Shown: positions 40,716 through 49,508, numbered from the stretch's first letter. The stretch is DNA of 64,000 nt from Thalassospira profundimaris (GCF_003326675.1 NZ_JPWF01000001.1:124001-188000); one strand, 5' to 3'. The notes: generated by a model not told the origin, from the sequence alone. Program-made: numbers and translations.

Positions 40716-41615
40716 ATGGACCGGTTCGAGGACATGCGCAATTTCGTCCGGGTGGTCGAACGCAAAAGCTTTACCAAGGCCGCGGCCGATCTTCTGATCC
40801 CGCGCGCCACCATGACCAATTCGATCCAGCGCCTTGAAGACCGGCTGGGCACACGGTTGCTTGAACGCACCACGCGGACGGTTAATACGACCCACGATGG
40901 TGCCGCCTATTATCAGCGCTGCGTGCGCATTCTGGCCGACCTTGATGATGCCGATACCAGCTTTACCAATCCCGATCCCAAGGGGCTCTTGCGGGTTAAC
41001 CTTCAGGGGACATTGGCACGCACCTTTGTCATTCCGGCCATTTCCGGCTTTCGCGAACGATATCCGGGCATTGATCTTGTGATTGCCGACGGGGATCGAT
41101 ATGTCGATCTGGTCCATGAAGGATTTGACTGCGTGTTGCGCAGTGGCGATCTGGCGAGTTCATCCATGATCGGGCGGCGCGTGGCGTTAATGCGCGAAGT
41201 CACCATTGCCAGCCCGGATTACATTACCCGTTTCGGAATGCCGCAATGCTTTGATGACCTTGAAACGCAGGGTCATCAGATGGTTTGCTTCCTCTCGGGC
41301 GCGGACGATAAACCGATCCCGCTTGATTTTGTGGTGGATGGCAAGGTGCGCAACATCATCCTGCCCGCCAGTATTTCAGTGACCGGGGCGGACAGCTATG
41401 CCGCCTGTGCTGCTGCCGGGCTTGGCCTGATACAGGTGCCGCGCTATCGCGTGGCCGATGATCTTAAGGCCGGAAAGCTTGTTGAAATCCTGCCCGACTG
41501 CCCGCCCGAACCGATGCCGGTTTCAGTGCTTTATCCGCAAAACCGACAGCTTTCCACACGTGTGCGGGTGTTTGTCGATTGGCTGAGTGACCTGTTTGCG
41601 AGAACCGAGTTCTGA
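40716..41615 (+). CDS. LysR family transcriptional regulator
   Basis: About 300 residues. An ATG at 40716 follows a GTG at 40713, either of which could start; the ATG is chosen. The N-terminal HTH is DMRNFVRVVERKSFTKAAADLLIPRATMTNSIQRLEDRLGTRLLERTTR (LysR signature). The substrate domain (about 90-295) has RVNLQGTLARTFVIPAISGF, DLVIADGDRYVDLVHEGFDCVLRSGDL. Related to the AaeR-like and DhcR-like group often next to SDR genes. Divergent from the SDR gene. Effector unknown. Confidence 0.88.
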   Translation: MDRFEDMRNFVRVVERKSFTKAAADLLIPRATMTNSIQRLEDRLGTRLLERTTRTVNTTHDGAAYYQRCVRILADLDDADTSFTNPDPKGLLRVNLQGTLARTFVIPAISGFRERYPGIDLVIADGDRYVDLVHEGFDCVLRSGDLASSSMIGRRVALMREVTIASPDYITRFGMPQCFDDLETQGHQMVCFLSGADDKPIPLDFVVDGKVRNIILPASISVTGADSYAACAAAGLGLIQVPRYRVADDLKAGKLVEILPDCPPEPMPVSVLYPQNRQLSTRVRVFVDWLSDLFARTEF

Positions 41616-41636
41616 GATTTGCGGGCTGAGGCGTTT

Positions 41637-42146
41637 TTAGTTGCTGGTGGTTTCCTGACTGGAAAGCGACTTGATCCGGTTTCGCAATGAAACCAGATGG
41701 GCTTGCCAGTAATGGGTTATCATTGGCTTGAACCGGTTGTCATTCAGGCCATTGCGTGCCGGATGGGCGGCTGATAGCTTTTCCAGACCAAGATGTTCAA
41801 GCGTGATGCGGGTTTGATCGCCCGCCGGGGCAAAGCGGATATCAACCACTGTAACCGGCTCTGTCTTATCGGCCGCTGGCCAGCGCCATTCAAAGCGCAG
41901 GCGTTTTCCGGGCTCAAAGCTTGTGACTTTACCGGCTTCAACGACAAAATCCGGGCGGCGTTTGTCGGCCTCCTGAATCACGTATGTCCCGTTCTTTTCA
42001 ACAAACTGCATGATGCCGGGGCGAATGCCGATCAAACGGTTGCGTGGCCCCTGTTTCCACCAGTGATCGATATCGGTGACAAAGGTCTCAAACGCGGTTT
42101 CGGGATTGCATTCAACACGAAGGGCAACAAAGGTTTTGGCCGACAT
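41637..42146 (-). CDS. SRPBCC (START/AHSA1) domain protein
   Basis: 169 residues from the ATG at 42146 (MSAKTFVALRVE). The Bet v 1-like SRPBCC fold: ECNPETAFETFVTDIDHWW, then FEPGKRLRFEWRW and VDIRFAPAGDQTRITLEHLGLEKL, which matches the AHSA1-like (activator of Hsp90 ATPase homologue 1) group. The C-terminal helix is HPARNGLNDNRFKPMITHYWQAHLVSL. These domains bind hydrophobic ligands, and the ligand is unknown. The frame to 42179 is not supported. It is convergent with the LysR gene, 21 bp gap. Confidence 0.78.
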   Translation of the reverse strand: MSAKTFVALRVECNPETAFETFVTDIDHWWKQGPRNRLIGIRPGIMQFVEKNGTYVIQEADKRRPDFVVEAGKVTSFEPGKRLRFEWRWPAADKTEPVTVVDIRFAPAGDQTRITLEHLGLEKLSAAHPARNGLNDNRFKPMITHYWQAHLVSLRNRIKSLSSQETTSN

Positions 42147-42173
42147 CGATGGTCCTGTCTGAACGGGGCTTGC

Positions 42174-42209
42174 GGGCAAAGGCTGTTCTAGTCACAAACA
42201 GCTTTGCCC
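42174..42209. repeat. Imperfect inverted repeat between SRPBCC and dehydrogenase genes
   Basis: A 13-bp stem with one bulge (42174-42187 with 42197-42209), read on both strands. No T run follows, so it is not a clear terminator. It lies between the SRPBCC start and the dehydrogenase stop. Confidence 0.35.
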
Positions 42210-42220
42210 GGCAACAGGTT

Positions 42221-43168
42221 CTAGTATCCGGTCTGACGATTAACCAGACCACGCGGGGTGTCACCGCGATTGATGCGATCAATGTTTTCGGCAATTTGAT
42301 CAACCGATTCCTCGATCCGGGTTTCCGCGGCAATGTGGGGCGTGATGCGGATTTTCGGATGATCCCAGAACGGGTGGCTTTCGGGCAGCGGTTCGGTCAC
42401 CGCAACATCCAGAAACGCACCGCGCAGATGCCCGGTATCAAGTGCGCGCAGCAAGTCGGCCTCGTTGATCATGGCTCCGCGCGCCGCATTAATGATCGCG
42501 GCCCCCTTGGGCAGGAAGGAAAGGGTTGCGCTTTCAAGCACATTTTCTGTTTCCGGCGTGCGCGGCAAAAGACAGATCAGAATATCGGACTGCCCCAGGA
42601 ATTCCGGCAGGGTTTCCTTGCCGGCATAGGTGGTAATGCCGTCAATCGCCTTCATCGAACGGCTCCAGCCTGAAACGGTAAAGCCCAGATTTGAAAGTGC
42701 GGTGGCAACGGCCGCACCCAGCGCACCCAGCCCCATGACCCCGACCCGGCATCTTGAAATGCGGGCAACCGGATGTTGCGTCCAGTCGGCCTTGGCCTGC
42801 TGGGCGGCATAGACATCAAAATCGCGCATGAAATGCAGCGCGGCATAAAGGTGATATTGCACCATCTGATCGGCCATTCCGGCATCTTCGAGCCGGATCA
42901 CCGGCAAATCAGCGGGCAAGCTTGGCGAAGACACCACATGATCCACCCCGGCACCGAGCGAAAAAATCGCCTTAAGATTGGAAAGGGTTTTGATCAGCCC
43001 CTGCGGTTGCTTCCAGAACAGGGCATAGTCAATCGTTGCGGGATCGTAATTTTCGTCGTTGGTAACGATTTTCGCACCCGGCAGCCGCTCGGTCATTGCC
43101 TTTTTCCATGCTCCATCGCTTCCGGCGGCGGAAATAAGGATATTGGGGGCATTCTTGGCGGCGGGCAT
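42221..43168 (-). CDS. D-2-hydroxyacid dehydrogenase, GhrA-like (glyoxylate/hydroxypyruvate reductase)
   Basis: 315 residues from the ATG at 43168 (MPAAKNAPNILISAAG). NAD(P)H-dependent reductase of 2-oxoacids. VGVMGLGALGAAVATALSNLGF (about 143-164) is the dinucleotide fold, and SRSMK follows its acidic position, so NADPH is plausible. The catalytic Arg is in INAARGAMINEADLLRALD (about 237-255), Glu in DVAVTEPLPESHPFW and His in PHIAAETRIEESVDQI. Domain order is that of GhrA rather than formate dehydrogenase. The frame to 43345 is rejected; a 13-bp tandem repeat lies in this upstream part. Isolated gene. Confidence 0.85.
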   Translation of the reverse strand: MPAAKNAPNILISAAGSDGAWKKAMTERLPGAKIVTNDENYDPATIDYALFWKQPQGLIKTLSNLKAIFSLGAGVDHVVSSPSLPADLPVIRLEDAGMADQMVQYHLYAALHFMRDFDVYAAQQAKADWTQHPVARISRCRVGVMGLGALGAAVATALSNLGFTVSGWSRSMKAIDGITTYAGKETLPEFLGQSDILICLLPRTPETENVLESATLSFLPKGAAIINAARGAMINEADLLRALDTGHLRGAFLDVAVTEPLPESHPFWDHPKIRITPHIAAETRIEESVDQIAENIDRINRGDTPRGLVNRQTGY

Positions 43169-43199
43169 GGTGTTCTCCTGACATATGGTGGCTGTTTGA

Positions 43200-43251
43200 G
43201 GGGCCGAAGTTCGGGGTCGAAGTCTGGGACCGAAGACCGGGACCGAAGTCT
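43200..43251. repeat. Four-copy 13-bp tandem repeat upstream of the GhrA-like gene
   Basis: Units of 13 bp: GGGGCCGAAGTTC (43200-43212), GGGGTCGAAGTCT (43213-43225), GGGACCGAAGACC (43226-43238) and GGGACCGAAGTCT (43239-43251), followed by a partial GGCGAA. The core CGAAG is in every unit. It lies 31-83 bp upstream of the GhrA-like start on the minus strand, so it falls in the leader or promoter. Copies differ by one to four bases, so not recently slipped. Confidence 0.75.
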
Positions 43252-43526
43252 GGCGAAATGATGTAGCTGGCGCAATGGTCCGGTGGCGAGTTAGGTCATG
43301 GTTCCAAATGTAAAACGCGCCAGATCGCAAAGCGTTCCTTTGCAAATTCCGGCGCGTCTATTGATGGCAGTTATAACCGCGTGCGGTCAATCATTTGGCG
43401 TTTTCTGAGCTCGTGCAGCCCGTGCAGATATATGATCCTTTGGGCGACGTCAGGACGCGCATTTCATAGTGCTGTCTCGCAATGCTGCATGGATCATCCG
43501 ACTTGGCCGTGATCGACCGGCCGGTC
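43252..43526. other. Intergenic stretch with VOC gene terminator-like hairpin
   Basis: No gene seen. It includes a nested hairpin at 43315-43357: arms ACGCGCC/GGCGCGT (43315-43321 with 43351-43357) and inner GCAAAG/CTTTGC (43327-43332 with 43338-43343). On the minus strand TTTACATTT follows it, so it may terminate the leftward VOC gene. The rest is unassigned. Confidence 0.45.
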
Positions 43527-43946
43527 CTAGTGGGCGAAGATCATTGCCGGGTCACGGAACGTCTTGAATTCAAGACCATTACCAGCCGGATCTTCGACAA
43601 AGAACGTGCCCTGTTCACCCGGTTCACCCTTGAAGCGGATTTTCGGTTCCAGAAGGAACGGCACATTGGCGGCCTTCAGGCGATCAGCAAGGTCATGCCA
43701 GGTATCCCATTCCAGAACCGCGCCAAAATGCGGGATCGGCACCGCATCGCCGTCAACCGTACCGGCCCCTTTGTTCTGGCCGGCTTCGGGGCGAACATGG
43801 GCCGAAAGCTGATGCCCAAAGAAATCGAAATCAATCCATGCCTCGGTCGAACGGCCCTCGGCACAGCCAAGAATGTCGATGTAAAAGGCGCGGGTATCGG
43901 CAATCGATTTGATCGGGAATGCAAGATGGAAGGGGGGCAGTGACAT
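43527..43946 (-). CDS. Glyoxalase/bleomycin resistance (VOC) family protein
   Basis: 139 residues from the ATG at 43946 (MSLPPFHLAFPIKSIADTRAFY). Typical VOC fold: FHLAFPIKSIADTRAFYIDILGCAEGR, then EAWIDFDFFGHQLSAHV and the C-terminal QGTFFVEDPAGNGLEFKTFRD with the family's DPxGNxLEFK. Metal-ligand histidines are likely His7 and His52. Resembles dioxygenase-type VOC proteins, but substrate is unknown. Divergent from a GcvA-like LysR gene with a TGGTT-GTTGG-AACCA repeat between. Confidence 0.85.
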   Translation of the reverse strand: MSLPPFHLAFPIKSIADTRAFYIDILGCAEGRSTEAWIDFDFFGHQLSAHVRPEAGQNKGAGTVDGDAVPIPHFGAVLEWDTWHDLADRLKAANVPFLLEPKIRFKGEPGEQGTFFVEDPAGNGLEFKTFRDPAMIFAH

Positions 43947-43985
43947 GGGTGTCTCCAAGGGTCAGGGCATATATAATCTAATGCT

Positions 43986-44000
43986 TGGTTGTTGGAACCA
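43986..44000. promoter_or_regulatory. LysR-box-like inverted repeat
   Basis: TGGTT (43986-43990) and AACCA (43996-44000) around GTTGG, within the divergent gap between the VOC and LysR genes. Size and symmetry are those of LysR boxes. Confidence 0.4.
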
Positions 44001-44068
44001 TTTTAAAGCAGCATAATACCGGGCGAAAAGTCAGAAGTTCTGCATATATCATCAGGAAATCTATTGTT

Positions 44069-44995
44069 ATGGCGCTGCGTCCGACAACCCCGCCGCTTAA
44101 TGCGCTACGTGCTTTCGAGGCCGCGGCACGGCTGGGAAGCTTTGCCCGTGCGGCGGATGAACTTGCCGTGACACCGGGCGCAATCAGCCAGCAGGTTGCC
44201 AATCTTGAAGCCAGTCTTGGCATGGTGCTGTTTGATCGTAATGGCCCGAAACTGTCGTTACGCGAAGCTGGACGGGCCTATTTGCCCAGTTTGCGCCGTG
44301 CCCTGGACGAGATCGAGGCCGCCACCCTTGATCTGGTGACCCACGGGGTTGGCGAACGCCGCTTGGTAATCGGGGCATTACATACCCTGGCAAGTAGTTG
44401 GCTTATCCCAAGATTAAAACGGTTTCAAAACGAGTATTCTGATATCCGCCCTGTGATCGAGACCTTGGCGCTTAATTTTGCCACCCCGGAACGCAGTCCC
44501 GACCTTGCAACACGGCAGATGGATGTCGGGCTTTATTTTGGCGACGGGTCCTGGCCCGGTGTGCGTGCAGATAAGCTTTTTGATGAAATTCAGGTAGTTG
44601 TTGCTAAACCCGGCACTGTGACAGTGGATCAACGAACGGATTTGAATGCCCTGATTGCCAGCCAAACTCGTCTGATCCACACCACCCGGCCCAAGGCCTG
44701 GCATGATTGGGGGCAGGTCAATGGCGTCCCTATATCAGGCGCCCCCGGACCGGGGTTCGAGCATTTCTTTATGCTGATCGAGGCCGCCAAGGCCGGTATG
44801 GGCATTGCCCTTTTGCCGCGTGTCCTGATCGAAGGTCCGCTTGCCGAGGGATCGCTCGAGGTCGCCTGCGATGCCACCCTGCAAAACCCCGGCGCTTATT
44901 ACCTGATCACACCCCAAAACCGGATCGATGCGCCCGAAGTTACGGCGTTTCGCGATTGGCTGTTGCGTGAAGTCACAGACAATCACCCGGCATAA
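44069..44995 (+). CDS. LysR family regulator, GcvA-like
   Basis: 308 residues from the ATG at 44069 (MALRPTTPPLNALRAF). GcvA-type HTH: PPLNALRAFEAAARLGSFARAADELAVTPGAISQQVANLEASLGMVLFDRNG. The effector domain starts near RLVIGALHTLASSWLIPRL and contains DLATRQMDVGLYFGDGSWPG. The longer frame to 43985 would overlap the inverted repeat. Like other GcvA-group members it probably regulates the divergent gene, here VOC. A role in glycine cleavage is not implied. Followed after 38 bp by the convergent DUF6314 gene. Confidence 0.87.
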   Translation: MALRPTTPPLNALRAFEAAARLGSFARAADELAVTPGAISQQVANLEASLGMVLFDRNGPKLSLREAGRAYLPSLRRALDEIEAATLDLVTHGVGERRLVIGALHTLASSWLIPRLKRFQNEYSDIRPVIETLALNFATPERSPDLATRQMDVGLYFGDGSWPGVRADKLFDEIQVVVAKPGTVTVDQRTDLNALIASQTRLIHTTRPKAWHDWGQVNGVPISGAPGPGFEHFFMLIEAAKAGMGIALLPRVLIEGPLAEGSLEVACDATLQNPGAYYLITPQNRIDAPEVTAFRDWLLREVTDNHPA

Positions 44996-45033
44996 GACCG
45001 TATAAGTCTTTGGTTTTAATGGTTTGAGCCGGA

Positions 45034-45516
45034 TCAATCATCCTGCTTGCGCCGATAGATGCTGTGAAGCAGATAATCTTTCTTCGGGCCTGTGATTTTT
45101 ATTTTTGTTTCGAAATAATCATCATCCTGCCAGATCATGCAATGATGATAGAAATCTTCGCCGCAAGGGTGAATGTCACGTGCACACAGCCCATCAGTCG
45201 CGTCCTCGCCAAATTGCAGCATCACATAACGATTGCCAAAGCTCAGCGGATCGCGAAACAAAAGCTCGATCGCGGCGGGGTCTTTGTGCAGGACAAAATC
45301 GTATTCCCGGTAACCATCAAACCGCTTGCCATCCGGGCGGGTAAGAAACCCTTCCTCGCGATAGCGCAGGATTTCCGGCTTTGTCGGCTCTGCTTTCTCG
45401 AAGGTCACATCACCAACAAACCGCCCAACGTCGCCCAGATCGCGTTCAAGCGACCATTGCCCGGCAAGGGCGGCAAAAATATCGGATGCGGCTGGCGTGG
45501 GCTTGTTCATGATCAT
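45034..45516 (-). CDS. DUF6314 family protein
   Basis: About 160 residues, small and cytosolic, without signal or membrane parts. The opening DIFAALAGQWSLERDLGD and GFLTRPDGKRFDGYREYDFVLH resemble lipocalin-like or DUF1579/6314 domains. The middle is CARDIHPCGEDFYHHCMIWQDDDYFETKIKITGPKKDYLL; this run of conserved H, C and D could bind a metal or ligand. Start at 45516 (second Met), 45510 and 45540 are also possible. Function unknown. A strong bidirectional terminator separates it from the HIT gene. Confidence 0.65.
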   Translation of the reverse strand: MIMNKPTPAASDIFAALAGQWSLERDLGDVGRFVGDVTFEKAEPTKPEILRYREEGFLTRPDGKRFDGYREYDFVLHKDPAAIELLFRDPLSFGNRYVMLQFGEDATDGLCARDIHPCGEDFYHHCMIWQDDDYFETKIKITGPKKDYLLHSIYRRKQDD

Positions 45517-45540
45517 TCTGGCTGGTTCTGATCGGGACAA

Positions 45541-45576
45541 AAAAGGCAGGGTCGCGTTGCGATACCCTGCCTTTTT
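45541..45576. terminator. Bidirectional terminator between DUF6314 and HIT genes
   Basis: Perfect 11-bp stem (45542-45552 with 45564-45574), 11-nt loop, with A run on the left and T run on the right. The HIT gene ends 18 bp to the right on the minus strand, so it ends the histidine operon transcript. Confidence 0.82.
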
Positions 45577-45593
45577 ACTGAAATCTCAGATGC

Positions 45594-45965
45594 TTATGCT
45601 TTCGGCAGCATCAGCGGCAATTTGGTGCCGCCCAGGATATGCACATGCAGGTGCGGGACGTCCTGACGGCCATGTTCGCGGGTATTGGCGATCAGGCGAT
45701 AGCCGTCCTCGATCACGCCGGCCGCTTCGGAGATTTTGCCAATCGCGCGGGTATAGGCGATGATTTCGGCATCCGACGCATTAAGGGCAAAGTCGTCATA
45801 AGACGTATAGGCGCCTTTCGGGATCACCAGAACATGGGTCGGGGCCTGGGGCGCGATATCGTTGAAGGCCAGAACATGGTCGTCTTCATAGACCTTGGTG
45901 CACGGGATATCGCCGCGCAGGATTTTGGCAAAGATGTTTTCCGGGTCGTATGCTTTGATCGCCAT
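45594..45965 (-). CDS. HIT family (Hint-like) hydrolase
   Basis: 123 residues. Nucleoside phosphoramidase or AMP-binding hydrolase of the histidine triad family. Opening DPENIFAKILRGDIPCTKVYEDDHVLAFND is the Hint family start, and the active site HLHVHILGG (the HxHxHxx triad, about 104-112) is complete. Located 58 bp downstream of hisE and on the same strand, so it is probably the last gene of the his operon, a position seen in other alphaproteobacteria. Possibly removes AMP-adducts, but its physiological substrate is unclear. Confidence 0.9.
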   Translation of the reverse strand: MAIKAYDPENIFAKILRGDIPCTKVYEDDHVLAFNDIAPQAPTHVLVIPKGAYTSYDDFALNASDAEIIAYTRAIGKISEAAGVIEDGYRLIANTREHGRQDVPHLHVHILGGTKLPLMLPKA

Positions 45966-46022
45966 GTCGATGCTCCTGATGCCTTGTCGGGACGTTGCCC
46001 GGAATAAGTTTGGCCGTTGGCC

Positions 46023-46349
46023 TTAATCTTTGCTGCGCGATGCTTTTTCGGCAAGCCCGGAAATGCCCTGACGCTCGGCCAAAATCTGCCAGACATCTTC
46101 GGGCTTCACCCCCTGATCGGCCCACAGAACCGCCAGATGGTACAAAAGGTCTGCACTTTCCGATGCGACCTTGTCCGGGGTTTCCGCCAAAGCCGCAATC
46201 ACGGTTTCAACGCCTTCCTCGCCGACTTTCTGGGCGATTTTGGCTGTGCCCTTGGCAAACAGCTTGGCGGTATAGCTGGTGTCGGGATCGGCACCCTTGC
46301 GGGCGGCGACGGTGGCATAAAGCGCATCAAGGATGTGTTGATTTGCCAT
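46023..46349 (-). CDS. hisE: Phosphoribosyl-ATP pyrophosphatase
   Basis: Second step of histidine synthesis: releases pyrophosphate from phosphoribosyl-ATP. 108 residues. All-alpha MazG-like fold: DALYATVAARKGADPDTSYTAKLFAKGTAKIAQKVGEEGVETVIAA, where the GEEGVETVIA motif carries the metal-binding glutamates. Then LLYHLAVLWADQGVKPEDVW is the second conserved helix. It is separate from hisI, as is usual in alphaproteobacteria. It begins 7 bp after hisF. Confidence 0.95.
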   Translation of the reverse strand: MANQHILDALYATVAARKGADPDTSYTAKLFAKGTAKIAQKVGEEGVETVIAALAETPDKVASESADLLYHLAVLWADQGVKPEDVWQILAERQGISGLAEKASRSKD

Positions 46350-46356
46350 TTTGTTC

Positions 46357-47118
46357 CTACTCCTCGCGCACCGGAATACCAGCGGCCTTCATATGGTCTT
46401 TGACCTCGCGAATGCGATAGGTGCCAAAATGGAAGATCGATGCGGCCAGCACGGCGGATGCATGGCCTTCGGTCACGCCTTCGACCATATGGTCAAGCGT
46501 GCCAACCCCGCCCGATGCAATCACCGGAACATGGACGGAATCCGCAATCGTGCGGGTCAGCGGGATGTTAAAGCCCGACTTGGTGCCATCGCGATCCATC
46601 GAGGTCACAAGAAGTTCACCCGCACCATATTCGGTCATTTGTTTTGCAAACGAAACGGCGTCAATGCCGGTTGGTTCGCGACCGCCATGGGTAAAGATTT
46701 CAAACTTGTCCGGGCCGACCGATTTGGCATCAATCGAAACCACAATGCATTGTGATCCGAACTTGCGCGCAGCTTCGCGCACGAAATCGGGGTTTTTCAC
46801 CGCTGCGGTATTGATCGAAACCTTGTCCGCGCCAGCCAGCAACAGCTTGCGGATGTCTTCAAGGGATCGTACGCCGCCACCCACCGTCACCGGCATAAAG
46901 CAGGCCTCGGCCGTACGGGCAACCACGTCAAAGATGGTGTCGCGGTTATCGCTTGATGCAGTGATATCAAGGAAGCACAGCTCGTCCGCGCCCTCGGCAT
47001 CGTAAATCCGCGCCTGTTCGACCGGATCGCCGGCATCGATCAGATCAACGAAATTGACCCCTTTGACAACACGTCCGTCCTTGACGTCAAGACAGGGAAT
47101 GACACGGGTTTTTAACAT
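46357..47118 (-). CDS. hisF: Imidazole glycerol phosphate synthase subunit HisF (cyclase)
   Basis: Cyclase subunit that joins ammonia from HisH with PRFAR to give imidazole glycerol phosphate and AICAR. 253 residues, TIM barrel. [19 protein letters not shown] (catalytic Asp11), [40 protein letters not shown] and the second catalytic residue at VVSIDAKSV; phosphate loop [13 protein letters not shown] and [16 protein letters not shown]. Complete and normal. Lies 23 bp after hisA and 7 bp before hisE in the his operon. Confidence 0.97.
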   Translation of the reverse strand: MLKTRVIPCLDVKDGRVVKGVNFVDLIDAGDPVEQARIYDAEGADELCFLDITASSDNRDTIFDVVARTAEACFMPVTVGGGVRSLEDIRKLLLAGADKVSINTAAVKNPDFVREAARKFGSQCIVVSIDAKSVGPDKFEIFTHGGREPTGIDAVSFAKQMTEYGAGELLVTSMDRDGTKSGFNIPLTRTIADSVHVPVIASGGVGTLDHMVEGVTEGHASAVLAASIFHFGTYRIREVKDHMKAAGIPVREE

Positions 47119-47141
47119 GGTCGGTTTCCTGTTTTGCTCGG

Positions 47142-47870
47142 TTACGCAAGGGCTGCGATGGCTTCGGCCAGATCAATACGCCCGTCATAAAGCGCACGGC
47201 CCGAAATCGCGCCGTCAATGCCGGCATCCGTATGCTGTTTGACTGCAATCAGATCATCAAGCGACGATACCCCGCCCGATACGATCACCGGGGTCGAGAT
47301 TTCAGATGCCAGTGCCACGGTGCTTTCGATATTCGGGCCACCCATCGCGCCATCACGGTCGATATCGGTAAAGATGATGGCGGCAACCCCGCAATCCTCG
47401 AACTTTTTGGCAAGCTCAAGGGCGGTGACTTCGGACGTTTCCGCCCAGCCTTCAACCGCGACATAACCATCACGGGCATCAATGCCCACAGCAACGCGGC
47501 CCGGCCATTTCGCGCAGGCTTCCTTGACAAAATCAGGATTGCGGAGCGCGACGGTGCCAAGGATCACGCGGGTGATGCCCTTGTTAAGCCAGTAATCGAC
47601 CGTCTCCATCGTGCGGATACCGCCGCCAAGCTGGGTCTGGGCTTTGCCAGAAACCGCGGCCAGGATCGAATCAACGGCGGCACCATTCACCGGCTCGCCG
47701 GCAAAGGCACCGTTCAGATCAACAATATGGACCCAGTGACAGCCAGCCGCGACGAATTCGCCGGCCTGTGCGCCGGGATCATCGTTAAACACGGTGGCCT
47801 TGTCCATGTCGCCGCGCAACAGGCGCACACATGCGCCGTCTTTCAGGTCAATTGCGGGATAAAGATTCAC
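47142..47870 (-). CDS. hisA: ProFAR isomerase (phosphoribosylformimino-5-aminoimidazole carboxamide ribotide isomerase)
   Basis: Amadori-type isomerisation of ProFAR to PRFAR. 242 residues, TIM barrel related to His[20 protein letters not shown] (catalytic Asp8), the phosphate loop [31 protein letters not shown] and the second acid [14 protein letters not shown] (catalytic Asp near 130) are all present. Its start overlaps the upstream GNAT gene by 4 bp (47867-47870), so the GNAT gene is bound into the operon. Part of hisB-hisH-hisA-hisF-hisE. Confidence 0.97.
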   Translation of the reverse strand: MNLYPAIDLKDGACVRLLRGDMDKATVFNDDPGAQAGEFVAAGCHWVHIVDLNGAFAGEPVNGAAVDSILAAVSGKAQTQLGGGIRTMETVDYWLNKGITRVILGTVALRNPDFVKEACAKWPGRVAVGIDARDGYVAVEGWAETSEVTALELAKKFEDCGVAAIIFTDIDRDGAMGGPNIESTVALASEISTPVIVSGGVSSLDDLIAVKQHTDAGIDGAISGRALYDGRIDLAEAIAALA

Positions 47871-48421
47871 TGTTCAGGGTCCTGTATTTTTTTGGTGTAG
47901 TAGTAACCTTCGACCATCTTGCCGTCGATCATCGCGTAATAGGGATTGATGCCCCAGCGGACATAGCCAAGCCCGTTATAAAGCGCGATGGCGGCCTTTT
48001 GGGTTTCCCGAAGGTCCAGTTTCAATACGCTATAGCCCGCTTCACGGGCGAAATATTCAATTGAACGCACAATCGCCTTGCCGTTGCCGCGCCCGCGTGC
48101 CCACGGGGCAACGAAATGGCCGGTAATCTGGGCGGAATGGCGCTGTGCTTCAAGGTTGGACGGCGTTTCAATCAACTGGGCCGCACCGGAAATCACGCCA
48201 TCAACGCGCGATACAAACAGGTGGCGTCCAGGCATCAGCAAAACACCGCGCCAGTATTTTTCCATATCCGGGCGATCGGGCGGCGTAAGCCAGCCAAACC
48301 CGCCACCTTCGACAATCGCCTGGGTGCAGGCATCAACAATGTCGGAAAGCTCGCCTGCGGAAAGTTCGGTCACACGTTCGGCAATGACGCCCGGCTGAAT
48401 GGTATCAGATGGTGCGATCAT
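47867..48421 (-). CDS. GNAT-family acetyltransferase inside the histidine operon
   Basis: 184 residues from the ATG at 48421 ([11 protein letters not shown]), which overlaps the hisH stop by 4 bp (ATGA); the ATG at 48430 is less likely. GNAT features: [52 protein letters not shown] with RGRGNG as the CoA loop, and [19 protein letters not shown]. It also overlaps hisA by 4 bp at its end. Coupling on both sides means it is made with the histidine enzymes. Possibly acetylates a free intermediate or histidine-like amine; this is inference and no target is known. Confidence 0.85.
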   Translation of the reverse strand: MIAPSDTIQPGVIAERVTELSAGELSDIVDACTQAIVEGGGFGWLTPPDRPDMEKYWRGVLLMPGRHLFVSRVDGVISGAAQLIETPSNLEAQRHSAQITGHFVAPWARGRGNGKAIVRSIEYFAREAGYSVLKLDLRETQKAAIALYNGLGYVRWGINPYYAMIDGKMVEGYYYTKKIQDPEQ

Positions 48422-49068
48422 GGCTTCCATCCCAGGAAATTACCAATGATGGTAAGCCCCGTTTTCTGGCTTTTTTCCGGGTGGAACTGGGTGCCGATCA
48501 TGTTGTCACGCCCGATCATCGCGGTTAGGTTCCCACCATAGGAAACCGATGCAAGACGCTGATCAGGATTGGTGACATGCATGTGATAGCTATGCACGAA
48601 ATAGGCATGGTCGCCGTCCGAAATGCCACTAAGCACCGGGTGCGCCTTGCCTGCGGGATCAAGCACCAGCTCGTTCCAGCCCATATGCGGGATTTTAAGG
48701 GTCGGGTCGCTTGGCTCAATCGCCACGACCTCGCCCGCGATCCAGTCAAGGCCTGCGGTATCGGCAAATTCACGCCCGACAGAGGACATCAATTGCATGC
48801 CGACACAAATGCCAAAGAACGGCTTGCCGCCCTTGATCACCTGTTCGCTCAGAACATCAACCATGCCGGTAACGGCATCAAGTCCGGCCCGGCAATCGGC
48901 ATAGGCACCGACGCCCGGCAGGACGATATGGCTGGCGTTGCGGACCTTTTCCGGGTCATTGGTGACAATGATCTCGTCAGAAAAGCCGGTTTCGCGGGCG
49001 GCGCGCTCGAACGCCTTGGCAGCAGAGCGCAGATTGCCTGAACCGTAATCAATAATCGCAACACTCAT
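48418..49068 (-). CDS. hisH: Imidazole glycerol phosphate synthase subunit HisH (glutaminase)
   Basis: Glutamine amidotransferase subunit that feeds ammonia to HisF. 216 residues, class I GATase. Opening [23 protein letters not shown], catalytic cysteine in [13 protein letters not shown] (about Cys84), and the His-Glu pair in [14 protein letters not shown] near the end. [11 protein letters not shown] is the oxyanion strand. The start overlaps the DUF2628 stop by 4 bp (ATGA 49065-49068), and the end overlaps the GNAT gene by 4 bp. Confidence 0.97.
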   Translation of the reverse strand: MSVAIIDYGSGNLRSAAKAFERAARETGFSDEIIVTNDPEKVRNASHIVLPGVGAYADCRAGLDAVTGMVDVLSEQVIKGGKPFFGICVGMQLMSSVGREFADTAGLDWIAGEVVAIEPSDPTLKIPHMGWNELVLDPAGKAHPVLSGISDGDHAYFVHSYHMHVTNPDQRLASVSYGGNLTAMIGRDNMIGTQFHPEKSQKTGLTIIGNFLGWKP

Positions 49069-49508
49069 GGGTAGGATGGGCTCCCGTTTAAGGGGGTGGA
49101 AACAGCAGCCAGCGCAGAATGTGGAACGCGCGGGCTTGTTGTATTCAATCGGACAAAGCAGCGATGCTCGGCATCGCTTTCATTCTTGCCGGCAACGATG
49201 TCGGTCATTTTCCAGCCCTTTGCGGCCAGTTTGCGGCGGCGCAGATCATTGGCAATCAGACCAAAACCGATCCCGGTCACAAGGGCCAGCGCGAAGTCCA
49301 TTTCCGGCCCGCCGTCAAACAGCATGACGGCAAGGCTGCACAAAAACGACAGCGCCAGAAGGCCAAAGAAACCCAGCCACAGCCGATGATACAACGCCCA
49401 AAGACCCGACAGCAAAAAGGCCCAGAAATTGAACCCTTCGCGGATCAGGATGGCGTTTTCCATCGGGTCGGCATCGCCGGGATGGATATGGACTGTGTAA
49501 ACCTTCAT
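49065..49508 (-). CDS. DUF2628 membrane protein
   Basis: 147 residues. [31 protein letters not shown] is the DUF2628 signature with the FxxxAFLxxGxWxL pattern, followed by two or three hydrophobic segments (about 25-65 and 70-92). The last 35 residues are polar and unlike the family. It is co-translated with hisH by a 4-bp overlap and lies 74 bp after hisB. The function of DUF2628 is not known; placement in his operons recurs in several alphaproteobacteria, so a link may be regulatory or membrane-related. Confidence 0.82.
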   Translation of the reverse strand: MKVYTVHIHPGDADPMENAILIREGFNFWAFLLSGLWALYHRLWLGFFGLLALSFLCSLAVMLFDGGPEMDFALALVTGIGFGLIANDLRRRKLAAKGWKMTDIVAGKNESDAEHRCFVRLNTTSPRVPHSALAAVSTPLNGSPSYP

